A stretch of 64,000 nt of DNA, taken from contig NC_047501.1 in assembly GCF_002079055.1 (NCBI RefSeq), positions 558,001 to 622,000 of the forward strand, in the 5' to 3' direction. A program made the translations under genes and the position numbers. Shown piece after piece: positions 1-9,240 of the stretch; positions within the stretch are counted from its first letter, which is position 1, and each line of letters begins with the position of its first letter. A model generated the notes under the pieces. That model searched no databases, was not told the origin of the DNA, and worked only from the letters and a program-made list of their open reading frames with translations. The stretch is from Saccharomyces paradoxus (Eukaryota > Ascomycota > Saccharomycetes > Saccharomycetales > Saccharomycetaceae).

Positions 1-819
1 TTTGGTAATGATAGATTCGTCATGGATAGAGTGTAGCACATCTTGTATGCTACTTTTGGAATGTATATCATTAATCAATGAAAGGTCAATACTGTTTAGC
101 ATTCTAAAGCAATCAAGCAGTACATCTGTAGCAGCATCTTGAGTCGGCGCCTTCATGTACAAATCTAATACTAATACAATAATGTTTTTGAATGCAAAGA
201 AGGTTTTCAATGGTGTGCCGATGGCAATTGATTTGATTACAGCTCCTCTATCGTTTGTGGTGTCCAAAACTGTGTTAGCCACATTTATGAAAAATAAAGG
301 TTCATTATCTATGGCTTTCCGATTATTCTGAAATTCCTGGGATTCAAATTCATCATTTTCCAAAACAATAGTATATCTATTGTTTCTTGCGTCCTGATAG
401 TTTTCGGCATCGTAATATATGCTATTGCTAACGCTGCTATCTGAGTGTTCCCGATGATGCAGATTGAAACTGAAACGAGGGTGTTTTGGTACGGGAAAGA
501 GTTGATAATTTTGAGTAAACTTATTATAATAAAGGGTAAACACTGTAACGTCTTGTTTGCCGGGATTTCGTTCTATACTACTTGGAATCATTAAACTTGC
601 CAAGTTCATAGACACCGACGTATTACCGTTGCATTCCTCGTATGGGGACTGACTGAAACCCGGGATACTTTTTGGGTATTGGTGCTTCACAATAGGACCT
701 AACTTATTATCAAATTCTGCCGATACTATATAACTGACATTCGGCTTTTCAAAAGGAAAGGATCCATTTTCTATCCACCTGTTACTACTACTAGAGCTAT
801 TTGGTTCCCTTCTCAACAT
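1..819 (-). CDS. AFI1: Afi1, Arf3 polarization-specific docking factor (N-terminal 273 residues; rest lies outside the window)
   Basis: An open minus-strand frame runs from ATG at 817-819 to the window edge without a stop (273 codons). The N-terminus begins MLRREPNSSSSNRW and carries the conserved stretch VSYIVSAEFDNKLGPIVKHQYP, typical of the longin-like start of the Afi1/DENN-related family. An in-frame TAA lies upstream, so this ATG is the first one available. In S. cerevisiae Afi1 (YOR129C, 893 residues) binds the small GTPase Arf3, helps place it at the bud cortex and affects polarised growth. Only about 30% of the protein is present, and the C-terminal part is off the left edge. The identification rests on the N-terminal sequence and on the adjacent ORT1, which matches the known gene order. 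Confidence 0.9.
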   Translation of the reverse strand, partial: MLRREPNSSSSSNRWIENGSFPFEKPNVSYIVSAEFDNKLGPIVKHQYPKSIPGFSQSPYEECNGNTSVSMNLASLMIPSSIERNPGKQDVTVFTLYYNKFTQNYQLFPVPKHPRFSFNLHHREHSDSSVSNSIYYDAENYQDARNNRYTIVLENDEFESQEFQNNRKAIDNEPLFFINVANTVLDTTNDRGAVIKSIAIGTPLKTFFAFKNIIVLVLDLYMKAPTQDAATDVLLDCFRMLNSIDLSLINDIHSKSSIQDVLHSIHDESIITK

Positions 820-1181
820 CCGGTAGCCAAAAATATTTGCGTACCAAAGAACTTAACAATGAATGGTGCTATGCTGATCTTGACTTCTTAGAGTTTGTCC
901 TTTAAAAGGTACGCCATTGCTACCAGACAGTTTTTTTTGTTTACATTCGAATCATTTTTTTTTTTGCATTTAGTTAAATCCGAAGTCATGGCTAGATAAT
1001 TACTGTTAGAGAATAGTAGCATATATGTAAGAACTGAGACGCAATAGTCGAGAGCAAGTTATAAAAACAACAATAATAACATAAAGCCTTCCTACCAAAA
1101 GGGCGTAGCATTCTTGAATAGTAAATGTATTGCAGATTGTCTATCGAAATTATATACTTGTTTATTACACGATTATTATAT
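820..1181. other. Intergenic, AFI1 promoter and ORT1 3' region
   Basis: About 360 bases between the AFI1 start and the ORT1 stop, both on the minus strand. It holds two T-rich runs around 929-940 and 953-965, expected of a nucleosome-poor yeast promoter. I see no RNA gene, and only short ORFs with no recognisable content. Confidence 0.6.
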
Positions 1182-2060
1182 TTAGAGTGCTGAAAGAGTT
1201 TCAAAGATGTAAAAAACTGCAGCGTTTGCTGGTACAGCCCTAAAGAGAGTTATACCCAAGCCCCGATAAAACCCCTTTAGTCCAAACTTGCCGAAAATCT
1301 TCTTCATCGCATTGGTAAGGCTTATATGCTCCGTTTGCATTACTGACTTAACAGTATCTGCAGGGAAAATACTAGCGTTAAACGCCAAACCAGCGCTCCC
1401 TCCACTAACAAGTAGCTCCCATATTTTATTTTCGTCTCTTTTTGGGTCATCAAAGGCATGCCTATCTTTCAACGACTTCTTGACTATTTCATAGGTTGCA
1501 AACCAGGCGACACCACCGAAACTCTCTCGAATAAAAGTGCCCGATTGCCCTTGCCACAATCCCGCCAAGCCTCTCTCGCTTATAATTGCCTTTATTGTAG
1601 GCAACACCTTTGTATGCTTCACTTTGGCGGATGCAGCTTGTAGGTTTGCAACCTGTAACTTACACTTCACCAACTCTACGGGTGTCAATACCAAACTTGC
1701 ACATGAACCTGCTACTCCGCCAGAGATCAAAATTTGCCCTAATGGGGAAACATTTGTGTGCTTTTCTAAAAGTTTAGAACATTGGTTATATGACACAAAT
1801 AATGTGGCGTTCTCTAGAGATGCTCCAACTAAAGGCGATGCAATGCCTTGAAAAAATCCTCGCGCTATACCTTCATTTTGGTAAGTGAATTTTATACAAG
1901 ACCATGTCGTTGGAAACACATTGGATGCTTGAGTTTGTAACCTGACCTTCACAGTATCGAAAGGAAACTCGATCACTTTACCACAGGCACCTGCAACGGA
2001 ACCGTTTATTATATCGAGAATAGCGCCTTCTATTAATCCTTTCTTTTTGCTGTCCTCCAT
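1182..2060 (-). CDS. ORT1: Mitochondrial ornithine carrier (Ort1/Arg11)
   Basis: A 292-residue protein of the mitochondrial carrier family (SLC25). Three carrier repeats are visible with their signatures PFDTVK (33-38), PVELVK (127-132) and PADTVK (233-238), each at the end of the first helix of its repeat. Six transmembrane helices are expected. The family member in this place, Ort1, exports ornithine from the mitochondrial matrix to the cytosol in exchange for protons as part of arginine synthesis. The length equals that of the S. cerevisiae protein. The start is the first ATG of the frame. Two perfect Gcn4 sites lie 220-260 bases upstream, which fits control by amino acid starvation. Confidence 0.96.
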   Translation of the reverse strand: MEDSKKKGLIEGAILDIINGSVAGACGKVIEFPFDTVKVRLQTQASNVFPTTWSCIKFTYQNEGIARGFFQGIASPLVGASLENATLFVSYNQCSKLLEKHTNVSPLGQILISGGVAGSCASLVLTPVELVKCKLQVANLQAASAKVKHTKVLPTIKAIISERGLAGLWQGQSGTFIRESFGGVAWFATYEIVKKSLKDRHAFDDPKRDENKIWELLVSGGSAGLAFNASIFPADTVKSVMQTEHISLTNAMKKIFGKFGLKGFYRGLGITLFRAVPANAAVFYIFETLSAL

Positions 2061-2663
2061 TATTCGTTGGCCTTCCAGAATTTGAGTTCACTATAGGTTG
2101 AAGAGAAGTTTCTAGGGCAAGCATGTGTGTTTCAACAATCAACTATGTCCAACTACAATAATTTCATACTTTTCTGAATCCTATCGACACCCAGAGCAGA
2201 GAACTTATCACTGGCGACTCTTCACGCTGCGGCCACAACGGCCACTGCGAAAAAGCGTGTCACATTTTTCGAGCTCACGGTGAGTCATGAGGCAGAACGG
2301 AACATACTAGAACTGAGTCACAGCGACGAAGTTACAAGACAGCGCTTCTTTTGCAACTAGTGCTTTTCATATCCATTAAAATATTCCAAGAAAAGGCCAG
2401 TCAGTTGTTGTGCTTCATCGAGGGTGGTCAAAACACGGATCCAAGGACAACAAAGTCTGCGTGAATGGTGCTTAATCATTTGAAATTAAGCCGATGAATT
2501 TTGGTCGGCAATATTATGTAGATATAGCAAGGTCAAGGTTTTTCAGTGGCTTTTGTGGTCCCTTGAGAAAACAGAACTTGAAAGAAGACTACACAGAAAG
2601 AAAAAATGTAAAGATAAGTATGCGTAAATATAACTAAAAATATTCCTAGTTCCAACATCAAAA
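2061..2663. other. Intergenic between ORT1 and tRNA-Asp
   Basis: About 600 bases. It contains the ORT1 promoter with two Gcn4 sites (listed separately) and the upstream flank of the tRNA-Asp gene, a usual target zone for Ty1 insertion. I see no LTR remnant here. Confidence 0.6.
2281..2320. promoter_or_regulatory. Two Gcn4 binding sites upstream of ORT1
   Basis: The heptamer TGAGTCA occurs twice, at 2281-2287 and 2314-2320, 221-260 bases upstream of the ORT1 start codon. The first copy extends to TGAGTCAT, the full Gcn4 octamer. ORT1 (ARG11) is an arginine-pathway gene, so general amino acid control is expected. Site function is inferred from the motif. Confidence 0.75.
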
Positions 2664-2735
2664 TCCGTGATAGTTTAATGGTCAGAATGGGCGCTTGTCG
2701 CGTGCCAGATCGGGGTTCAATTCCCCGTCGCGGAG
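2664..2735 (+). tRNA. tD(GUC): tRNA-Asp(GUC)
   Basis: A 72-base tRNA gene beginning TCCGTGATAGTTTAATGG (A box) with the T-arm GGTTCAATTCC (B box). The acceptor stem TCCGTGA pairs with TCGCGGA, with one G-U type pair. The anticodon loop CTTGTCGC gives anticodon GUC. There is no intron. A run of six T at 2737-2742 follows directly and is the Pol III terminator. S. cerevisiae has the same tRNA between YOR130C and YOR131C. Confidence 0.96.
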
Positions 2736-2736
2736 A

Positions 2737-2742
2737 TTTTTT
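2737..2742 (+). terminator. Pol III terminator of tRNA-Asp
   Basis: Six consecutive T starting two bases after the tRNA 3' end. Confidence 0.8.
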
Positions 2743-2873
2743 GCTGCAATGATCATTCTGAAAGATTAAGGTGATTTTTTGCCTCAGCTTTTACATTGAC
2801 TTTACAAAACATCTAAGAATAAAAATGGTATTTCAATCATACGTACATGTCTAAGTGAAATGAACTTTTCTTT

Positions 2874-3530
2874 TTAGAGACCTTTGTCATTCAGATTTTG
2901 AATCAGTTCAATTATTTCGGAAAGATCTTCTACTGAAACGTCTACCAGTTCTTTATGTTCGAGCAGTAAATGTCCATTCACATGATTCTTGAGCAATACC
3001 GTCAAGCACCCAGCAGACCTACCGGATTTCATGTCGTCAAATGAATCTCCTACCATGATCATTTCCAAGGGCCTTATATTCAGATTCGAGGCGATGTGCA
3101 ATAATGGGTCAGGTTGAGGCTTCGTAGGTCTAAATTCTCTTGTCACAATATAGTCAAACCTCGAAAGCTCGAGTGGAATAAACCTTGTAACGAAAGTCTC
3201 GACTGGAGCACCGACATTCCTGGTGCATATATTCTTGCTAATACCATTTTTGGTCAAATACGTCATTATGTCAACCAGACCAGGCTGTGGTTGCATCTCC
3301 TTCATGGCTTTTGCTTCAACTAGTTCTATTTTATCATGCGCTTCTTTTTTTTCTTTTTCTGTGGGCAATGTATCAATGAAATTAAGGATATCAATCGCTT
3401 TGTCGTGCAATCCTATGGCGTTTCTCATTGCTGGAAACATCCAAGGTTGAGGTAGACATAATGTACCGTCCATGTCAAATACAACCGCTTTGATTTGTTT
3501 TAATCTCTTCAGTCCTTGTAACTTTGTCAT
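2874..3530 (-). CDS. YOR131C: HAD-superfamily hydrolase of unknown substrate (YOR131C)
   Basis: A 218-residue protein with the haloacid dehalogenase-like fold. The catalytic motif I is DMDGT at 19-23, with Asp19 the nucleophile and Asp21 the acid/base. A motif III lysine is likely Lys137 in TKPQPDP, and motif IV is GDSFDDM at 161-167. The cap between motifs I and II is alpha-helical, as in the phosphoglycolate phosphatase/beta-phosphoglucomutase-like group. The substrate is not known. The ATG at 3528-3530 gives the same length as the S. cerevisiae protein. The frame stays open about 32 codons upstream but contains no earlier ATG, so that extension is left out. It is divergent from VPS17. Confidence 0.9.
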   Translation of the reverse strand: MTKLQGLKRLKQIKAVVFDMDGTLCLPQPWMFPAMRNAIGLHDKAIDILNFIDTLPTEKEKKEAHDKIELVEAKAMKEMQPQPGLVDIMTYLTKNGISKNICTRNVGAPVETFVTRFIPLELSRFDYIVTREFRPTKPQPDPLLHIASNLNIRPLEMIMVGDSFDDMKSGRSAGCLTVLLKNHVNGHLLLEHKELVDVSVEDLSEIIELIQNLNDKGL

Positions 3531-3869
3531 TCTTTTGTGATACCCTTCCAGTTGTTGTTGAACTGTATATTCTGTCTGACTATCCTGATGGTCGTGTAAG
3601 CGGCACCTGGAGATGGACTCAAACACCCTGATATATCGTTATAAGACATATATGACTTTACCGGTTTTTTCGTTTTCTTTACGCTTTTTCCATAGCACGC
3701 GTTCAAAGCCTAATTTTGAAGAAAGGGGACGTTTTCAAGAGTAATTGAAAAAACTAATCAAACGTTTCCTGTTTTAAATTCCTTGAACGCCAGGATACTT
3801 GGTTCTGAAAGTTTGGTCCAGTTTTTCTGCCTCCCTGTATAATTAGTCAATACTTTTTTCGTCAGAACA
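3531..3869. promoter_or_regulatory. Divergent promoter region YOR131C / VPS17
   Basis: About 340 bases separate the two start codons. Nothing beyond AT-rich stretches stands out. Confidence 0.5.
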
Positions 3870-5522
3870 ATGGCGTCGGCAGTACCTTATGATCCATATG
3901 ATGATCTAGATAATAATCCATTTGCTGAGCCACAAGAAGAAGGTTCTGAACCAGCTGCAACGACGACCGATGGGTCATCTTCTATGTCCGAGGAGCGTGT
4001 AAGTACTGAGGAAGCAGCCTCTGTTCAGGACTACGAGACTGCAAATAACGCTCAAGAGGGACTGGGCAGAGAAGAATATGCAACACAGTCAAAAACCTTA
4101 AGCGAGCAAGGTGGGAACCAACATCCATCTCAGCCAACAGAACGTGTTATACTTCCTGAAAGAAGCGATGAAAAAAAAAAGTACAGTTTACTTGCTAAAA
4201 TAACAGGATTGGAACGATTTGGATCAGCCACCGGTAAGAAAGAGAATCCGACCATTATATTTGATTGCTCGACAAACCTACCTACATTTCGCAAACAGCA
4301 ATACAAGAATGTCAAAAAATCATATGAAGAGTTTCGCCAATTGTTCAAATATTTAAATGCAGCCATTCAAGAATCTTTTGTCCCTACTCTTCCTCCTGCA
4401 TATACTACATTCGGAATTAATAGCGAAGAAGATAGGATTAAAGTAACGCGAAACTTCCAACTTTGGTTCAATAGGACATCACAAGACCCCTTAATTATTC
4501 GGAATGAAGAGGTGGCCTTTTTCATTGAGAGTGACTTTAATACATACACGCCCATCAACAAGTTCAAGTCCCTCGCATCTGGGTTGAAAAGAAAAACTTT
4601 AAAGCAATTGGCACCTCCTTACGATGAAGTTACAGAATTAGCAGAATTCCGGCCATTAGTCAAGTCTATATATGTTGTTTCTCAGAATTTGCAAGAAAAG
4701 CTGCTAAGAGTTTCTAGAAGCCGCAAGATGATGGTTCAAGAAGAAAATGCATTTGGCCAAGATTTTGTTAATTTAGATGAGCACAATAAATTATACAAAA
4801 GATACGGTAAAATATTGACCGCTGTGGGTGATATTGATAGCATTATAGCCACCATGGATATGGCGTCGTTGTACGATGGTTTAGAATGGGTTGTTAGAGA
4901 TGCTTATGTCGTGAAGGAAGCATTGACCAACAGGCATTTTATCATGCGAAATCTAATTCAAGCGCAGCAGAACTCTAAGGCGAAACAGGAACAGGCACGC
5001 AGGTTCAGATCAAGAAGAGATATCAATCCTATGAAAATCGATGAAGCGTTACGTCAATTAAAAACTGCAACTAAGAACGAACAAGTTTTGACCCTAAAGC
5101 TCCAACGAATCACGTCTAACATGATTATCGAGAGGAAGCAGTGGATCAGCTGGTATGAAGAATGGATAAGAAGTTCAATCAAAGAATTTACATTAAGAAA
5201 AATAGAGTATGAGAGAAAAAAACTGACGTTACTAGAACGAGTACGTTCCGATATTAGAAAAGCCGACGAAAACGGAGGTTTGTCACGTCTAGGACGTCAC
5301 GCTGTTTCAAACAACAACATTGATACTTCTCAAACCCTTAAAGGTGACAGTTGGACTGGAGAGAGCAACCGCAAAAGTCAAATTCCCATCAATAAGATCG
5401 CTCATACTGAATTTGATGACGAACTGTTCACTGAAGATGACGCATACAACTCTCAAGACTCTGACACTACATCACTAAATGCGCGCCATGCCGCTTCGCT
5501 TTTGGGCATGTGTACTAAGTAG
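3870..5522 (+). CDS. VPS17: Vps17, sorting nexin subunit of retromer
   Basis: A 550-residue protein (551 in S. cerevisiae). The first 100 residues are acidic, Ser/Thr/Gln-rich and probably disordered, starting MASAVPYDPYDDLDNNPFAE. A PX domain follows at about 110-225, binding phosphatidylinositol 3-phosphate on endosomes, and then a helical BAR domain at about 260-500 that dimerises with Vps5 and bends membrane. Vps5-Vps17 is the membrane-shaping half of retromer, which returns Vps10 and other receptors from endosome to Golgi. The start ATG at 3870 has A at -3. The tail after residue 480 is low in predicted structure. Confidence 0.95.
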   Translation: MASAVPYDPYDDLDNNPFAEPQEEGSEPAATTTDGSSSMSEERVSTEEAASVQDYETANNAQEGLGREEYATQSKTLSEQGGNQHPSQPTERVILPERSDEKKKYSLLAKITGLERFGSATGKKENPTIIFDCSTNLPTFRKQQYKNVKKSYEEFRQLFKYLNAAIQESFVPTLPPAYTTFGINSEEDRIKVTRNFQLWFNRTSQDPLIIRNEEVAFFIESDFNTYTPINKFKSLASGLKRKTLKQLAPPYDEVTELAEFRPLVKSIYVVSQNLQEKLLRVSRSRKMMVQEENAFGQDFVNLDEHNKLYKRYGKILTAVGDIDSIIATMDMASLYDGLEWVVRDAYVVKEALTNRHFIMRNLIQAQQNSKAKQEQARRFRSRRDINPMKIDEALRQLKTATKNEQVLTLKLQRITSNMIIERKQWISWYEEWIRSSIKEFTLRKIEYERKKLTLLERVRSDIRKADENGGLSRLGRHAVSNNNIDTSQTLKGDSWTGESNRKSQIPINKIAHTEFDDELFTEDDAYNSQDSDTTSLNARHAASLLGMCTK

Positions 5523-5590
5523 TATATATATATAGTATAGAAAATTCATATCTTTTAATAGAAGATCTTTCCCCTAATCCGTATCAACAC

Positions 5591-5597
5591 CGGGTAA
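5591..5597 (+). promoter_or_regulatory. Reb1-type site upstream of EFT1
   Basis: CGGGTAA, preceded by AC, matches the Reb1 core and lies about 190 bases before the EFT1 start. Poly-T tracts of 7 and 9 T follow at about 5620-5655. A general regulatory factor site next to T tracts is the usual layout of strong yeast housekeeping promoters. Binding is inferred. Confidence 0.5.
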
Positions 5598-5788
5598 ACT
5601 TCCGTGCTGCACTTCCAAAAATTTTTTTCAAATCTCACCTAGAAAATTTTTTTTTGCCATGGGCCTTCCTTTAATTAATCTCAATTGCATGTTAAAGTTG
5701 TATTAAACGTTTCACTGGTATTGTTACTTTACTCGTTTATCAGGAAAGGCAGATCTACGCACCCAAGAATTTTTAATATTAGATAAAG

Positions 5789-8317
5789 ATGGTTGCTTTC
5801 ACTGTTGACCAAATGCGTTCTTTAATGGACAAAGTTACCAATGTGCGTAACATGTCCGTTATTGCTCACGTCGATCATGGTAAGTCCACTTTGACCGATT
5901 CCTTGGTCCAAAGAGCCGGTATTATTTCCGCTGCTAAGGCTGGTGAAGCTCGTTTCACCGATACCAGAAAGGATGAACAAGAAAGAGGTATTACCATCAA
6001 GTCTACCGCCATTTCTCTATACTCTGAAATGTCTGACGAAGATGTCAAGGAAATCAAGCAAAAGACCGACGGTAACTCCTTTTTGATCAACTTGATCGAC
6101 TCTCCAGGTCACGTTGACTTCTCCTCTGAAGTTACTGCCGCTTTGCGTGTCACCGATGGTGCTTTGGTTGTTGTCGACACCATTGAAGGTGTCTGTGTCC
6201 AAACCGAAACTGTTTTGAGACAAGCTTTGGGTGAAAGAATCAAGCCTGTTGTTGTTATTAACAAGGTCGACAGAGCTTTGTTGGAATTGCAAGTTTCCAA
6301 GGAAGATTTATACCAAACTTTTGCCAGAACTGTTGAATCCGTTAACGTCATCGTCTCCACCTATGCTGATGAAGTTTTGGGTGACGTTCAAGTTTACCCA
6401 GCCAGAGGTACCGTTGCCTTCGGTTCTGGTTTGCACGGTTGGGCTTTCACTATCCGTCAATTCGCCACCAGATACGCTAAGAAATTCGGTGTCGACAAGT
6501 CCAAGATGATGGACAGATTGTGGGGTGACTCTTTCTTCAACCCAAAGACCAAGAAGTGGACCAACAAGGACACTGATGCCGAAGGTAAGCCATTGGAAAG
6601 AGCTTTCAACATGTTCATCTTGGACCCAATCTTCAGATTATTCACTGCCATCATGAACTTCAAGAAGGATGAAATTCCAGTTTTGTTAGAAAAGTTGGAA
6701 ATTGTCTTGAAGGGTGACGAGAAGGACTTGGAAGGTAAGGCTTTGTTGAAGGTTGTTATGAGAAAGTTCTTGCCAGCTGCCGACGCTTTGTTGGAAATGA
6801 TTGTCTTGCACTTGCCATCTCCAGTCACTGCTCAAGCCTACAGAGCTGAACAATTATACGAAGGTCCAGCTGACGATGCCAGTTGTATTGCTATCAAGAA
6901 CTGTGATCCAAAGGCTGACTTAATGTTGTACGTCTCCAAGATGGTGCCAACCTCTGATAAGGGTAGATTCTACGCTTTCGGTAGAGTTTTCGCCGGTACT
7001 GTTAAATCTGGTCAAAAGGTCAGAATTCAAGGTCCAAACTACGTTCCAGGTAAGAAGGACGATTTGTTCATCAAGGCTATCCAAAGAGTTGTTTTGATGA
7101 TGGGTAGATTTGTCGAACCAATCGATGACTGTCCAGCTGGTAACATTATCGGTTTAGTCGGTATCGATCAATTCTTGTTGAAGACTGGTACTTTAACCAC
7201 CAGTGAAACCGCTCACAACATGAAGGTCATGAAATTCTCTGTCTCTCCAGTTGTGCAAGTCGCTGTCGAAGTCAAGAACGCTAACGACTTACCAAAATTG
7301 GTCGAAGGTTTGAAGAGATTGTCCAAGTCCGATCCATGTGTCTTGACTTGTATGTCTGAATCCGGTGAACATATCGTTGCTGGTACCGGTGAACTGCATT
7401 TGGAAATTTGTTTGCAAGATCTGGAAAACGACCATGCTGGTGTTCCATTGAAGATTTCCCCACCAGTTGTCGCCTACAGAGAAACTGTTGAAAGTGAATC
7501 CTCTCAAACTGCTTTATCCAAGTCTCCAAACAAGCATAACAGAATTTACTTGAAGGCTGAACCAATTGACGAAGAAGTCTCTTTGGCTATCGAAAACGGT
7601 ATCATCAACCCAAGAGATGATTTCAAGGCCAGAGCCAGAATCATGGCTGATGACTACGGTTGGGATGTTACTGACGCCAGAAAGATCTGGTGTTTCGGTC
7701 CAGATGGTAACGGTCCAAACTTGGTTATTGATCAAACTAAGGCTGTTCAATACTTGCACGAAATCAAGGATTCCGTTGTTGCTGCATTCCAATGGGCTAC
7801 CAAGGAAGGTCCAATTTTCGGTGAAGAAATGAGATCTGTCAGAGTTAACATTTTGGATGTTACTTTACATGCCGATGCTATCCACAGAGGTGGTGGTCAA
7901 ATCATCCCAACCATGAGAAGAGCTACTTACGCCGGTTTCTTATTGGCTGAGCCAAAGATCCAAGAACCAGTTTTCTTGGTCGAAATTCAATGTCCAGAAC
8001 AAGCCGTCGGTGGTATCTACTCCGTCTTAAACAAGAAGAGAGGTCAAGTTGTTTCTGAAGAACAAAGACCAGGTACTCCATTGTTTACCGTCAAGGCTTA
8101 CTTGCCAGTTAACGAATCTTTCGGTTTCACCGGTGAATTGAGACAAGCTACTGGTGGTCAAGCTTTCCCACAAATGGTTTTCGACCATTGGTCTACTCTA
8201 GGTTCTGACCCATTGGACCCAACCTCCAAGGCTGGTGAAATTGTTCTTGCTGCTCGTAAGAGACACGGTATGAAGGAAGAAGTTCCAGGCTGGCAAGAAT
8301 ATTACGACAAATTGTAA
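5789..8317 (+). CDS. EFT1: Translation elongation factor eEF2
   Basis: An 842-residue GTPase that moves tRNAs and mRNA through the ribosome after each peptide bond. GTP-binding motifs: AHVDHGKS at 26-33 (P-loop), DSPGH at 104-108, NKVD at 158-161. Thr57 in RFTDTR is the known kinase target (Rck2). His699 in [11 protein letters not shown] is the diphthamide residue modified by Dph enzymes and attacked by diphtheria toxin. Length and sequence match S. cerevisiae eEF2, which is encoded by two identical genes, EFT1 and EFT2. Synteny shows that this one is EFT1. Codon use is extremely biased towards TTG, GGT, AAG and GTC, as expected for one of the most abundant proteins. Confidence 0.98.
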   Translation: MVAFTVDQMRSLMDKVTNVRNMSVIAHVDHGKSTLTDSLVQRAGIISAAKAGEARFTDTRKDEQERGITIKSTAISLYSEMSDEDVKEIKQKTDGNSFLINLIDSPGHVDFSSEVTAALRVTDGALVVVDTIEGVCVQTETVLRQALGERIKPVVVINKVDRALLELQVSKEDLYQTFARTVESVNVIVSTYADEVLGDVQVYPARGTVAFGSGLHGWAFTIRQFATRYAKKFGVDKSKMMDRLWGDSFFNPKTKKWTNKDTDAEGKPLERAFNMFILDPIFRLFTAIMNFKKDEIPVLLEKLEIVLKGDEKDLEGKALLKVVMRKFLPAADALLEMIVLHLPSPVTAQAYRAEQLYEGPADDASCIAIKNCDPKADLMLYVSKMVPTSDKGRFYAFGRVFAGTVKSGQKVRIQGPNYVPGKKDDLFIKAIQRVVLMMGRFVEPIDDCPAGNIIGLVGIDQFLLKTGTLTTSETAHNMKVMKFSVSPVVQVAVEVKNANDLPKLVEGLKRLSKSDPCVLTCMSESGEHIVAGTGELHLEICLQDLENDHAGVPLKISPPVVAYRETVESESSQTALSKSPNKHNRIYLKAEPIDEEVSLAIENGIINPRDDFKARARIMADDYGWDVTDARKIWCFGPDGNGPNLVIDQTKAVQYLHEIKDSVVAAFQWATKEGPIFGEEMRSVRVNILDVTLHADAIHRGGGQIIPTMRRATYAGFLLAEPKIQEPVFLVEIQCPEQAVGGIYSVLNKKRGQVVSEEQRPGTPLFTVKAYLPVNESFGFTGELRQATGGQAFPQMVFDHWSTLGSDPLDPTSKAGEIVLAARKRHGMKEEVPGWQEYYDKL

Positions 8318-8344
8318 GAAGCTTAAATATGAAAAGATGATTCT

Positions 8345-8361
8345 GTAGGGGCAAGCCCTAC
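8345..8361 (+). other. Short GC-rich hairpin in the EFT1 3' untranslated region
   Basis: GTAGGG (8345-8350) and CCCTAC (8356-8361) are perfect inverted copies around the loop GCAAG, 28 bases after the stop codon. It is the only GC-rich patch in this 3' region. No function is known to me. Confidence 0.5.
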
Positions 8362-8584
8362 CGCTTTAAGATCTTTTTCATTTATTTTCTGCTTTAAAAT
8401 TTTGTCGTAATAAAAATAGTATAGTAATAGACATATATATTATTTTCTTATACATTTTTGTCATATAGTTATATTCCGAATGTTTACAATCGAACCCATT
8501 ATAAAAAAATGGTCCTTTAAATTATCTTCTTTTTGTCGAGGGGAAGGAATTGCAATTTCTTGAGTCATACGATATATTATCTTA

Positions 8585-8935
8585 CCCCTCTGATGCAATG
8601 CGGAAAAAACTTTTAAAAAACTATTGCAAATCACCATTACATTGGTTCTGGGGCTGTATTACGTATAACTTACCTCGCTCTTGATCATGGCTTTTATCCG
8701 TTAATGAAAAAAAGGAGAAGAAGAGCGGGCTTCCGCGGCTATTGTTTGGTTAGTACCCCGCCGTATGTTGGTGCTTCTATAATTAGAGCGAAAAAGGAAA
8801 TAGAAAAAAATCCTAGGAGAGGAGAACCAGCCTCATCGGGCTAAAACTCCCTCAAAAGCGGAGGGGCAACTAAAGTATATATCTCATTATGGCCGATACT
8901 TTTAGAGGCATACCAACAGAAGAACCTCAGCCCCT
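8585..8935. promoter_or_regulatory. Three STRE-like elements upstream of BAG7
   Basis: CCCCT at 8585-8589, AGGGG at 8862-8866 and CCCCT at 8931-8935 match the Msn2/Msn4 stress-response core. They lie 300-660 bases upstream of BAG7. Pentamers occur by chance, so the group is only suggestive. Confidence 0.4.
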
Positions 8936-9240
8936 GCAGGTGGAAGAAAGAGGCAATTAATTTTCCGGTTTACTCACTTTCTCTCGTCATTGGGGAAAGC
9001 GTTGATTCGAGGCGTCAAGGTCGAAGTCAATCATAGTTTCCTTTCTATTTAAATACGTCTCTAGAAAAAAATTACACAGCTGGTATGAGTAAATCAGAAC
9101 TTGCCTTGCGTACTCTTGTTCTCGCATGTAAAAGCGGTATGCAATATAACCTGCAAAATAATCAAAACGCTTACGCAGAAAAGAGAATATAAATAACCAT
9201 AGTATATTTCTGATAATATCATAGCACAAAATAAAATAAA

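Larger units (their letters stand above)
8318..9240. other. Long intergenic EFT1 3' region and BAG7 promoter
   Basis: About 920 bases. It begins with the EFT1 3' untranslated region, including a 6-bp stem-loop at 8345-8361, followed by A/T-rich sequence suited to 3' end formation. The second half has stress-response-like CCCCT/AGGGG pentamers (listed separately) before BAG7. No RNA gene was recognised. Confidence 0.55.

Noticed and set aside
2061-2663. LTR remnant upstream of tRNA-Asp
   Set aside because: I looked for delta, sigma and tau landmarks in the usual target zone and found none.
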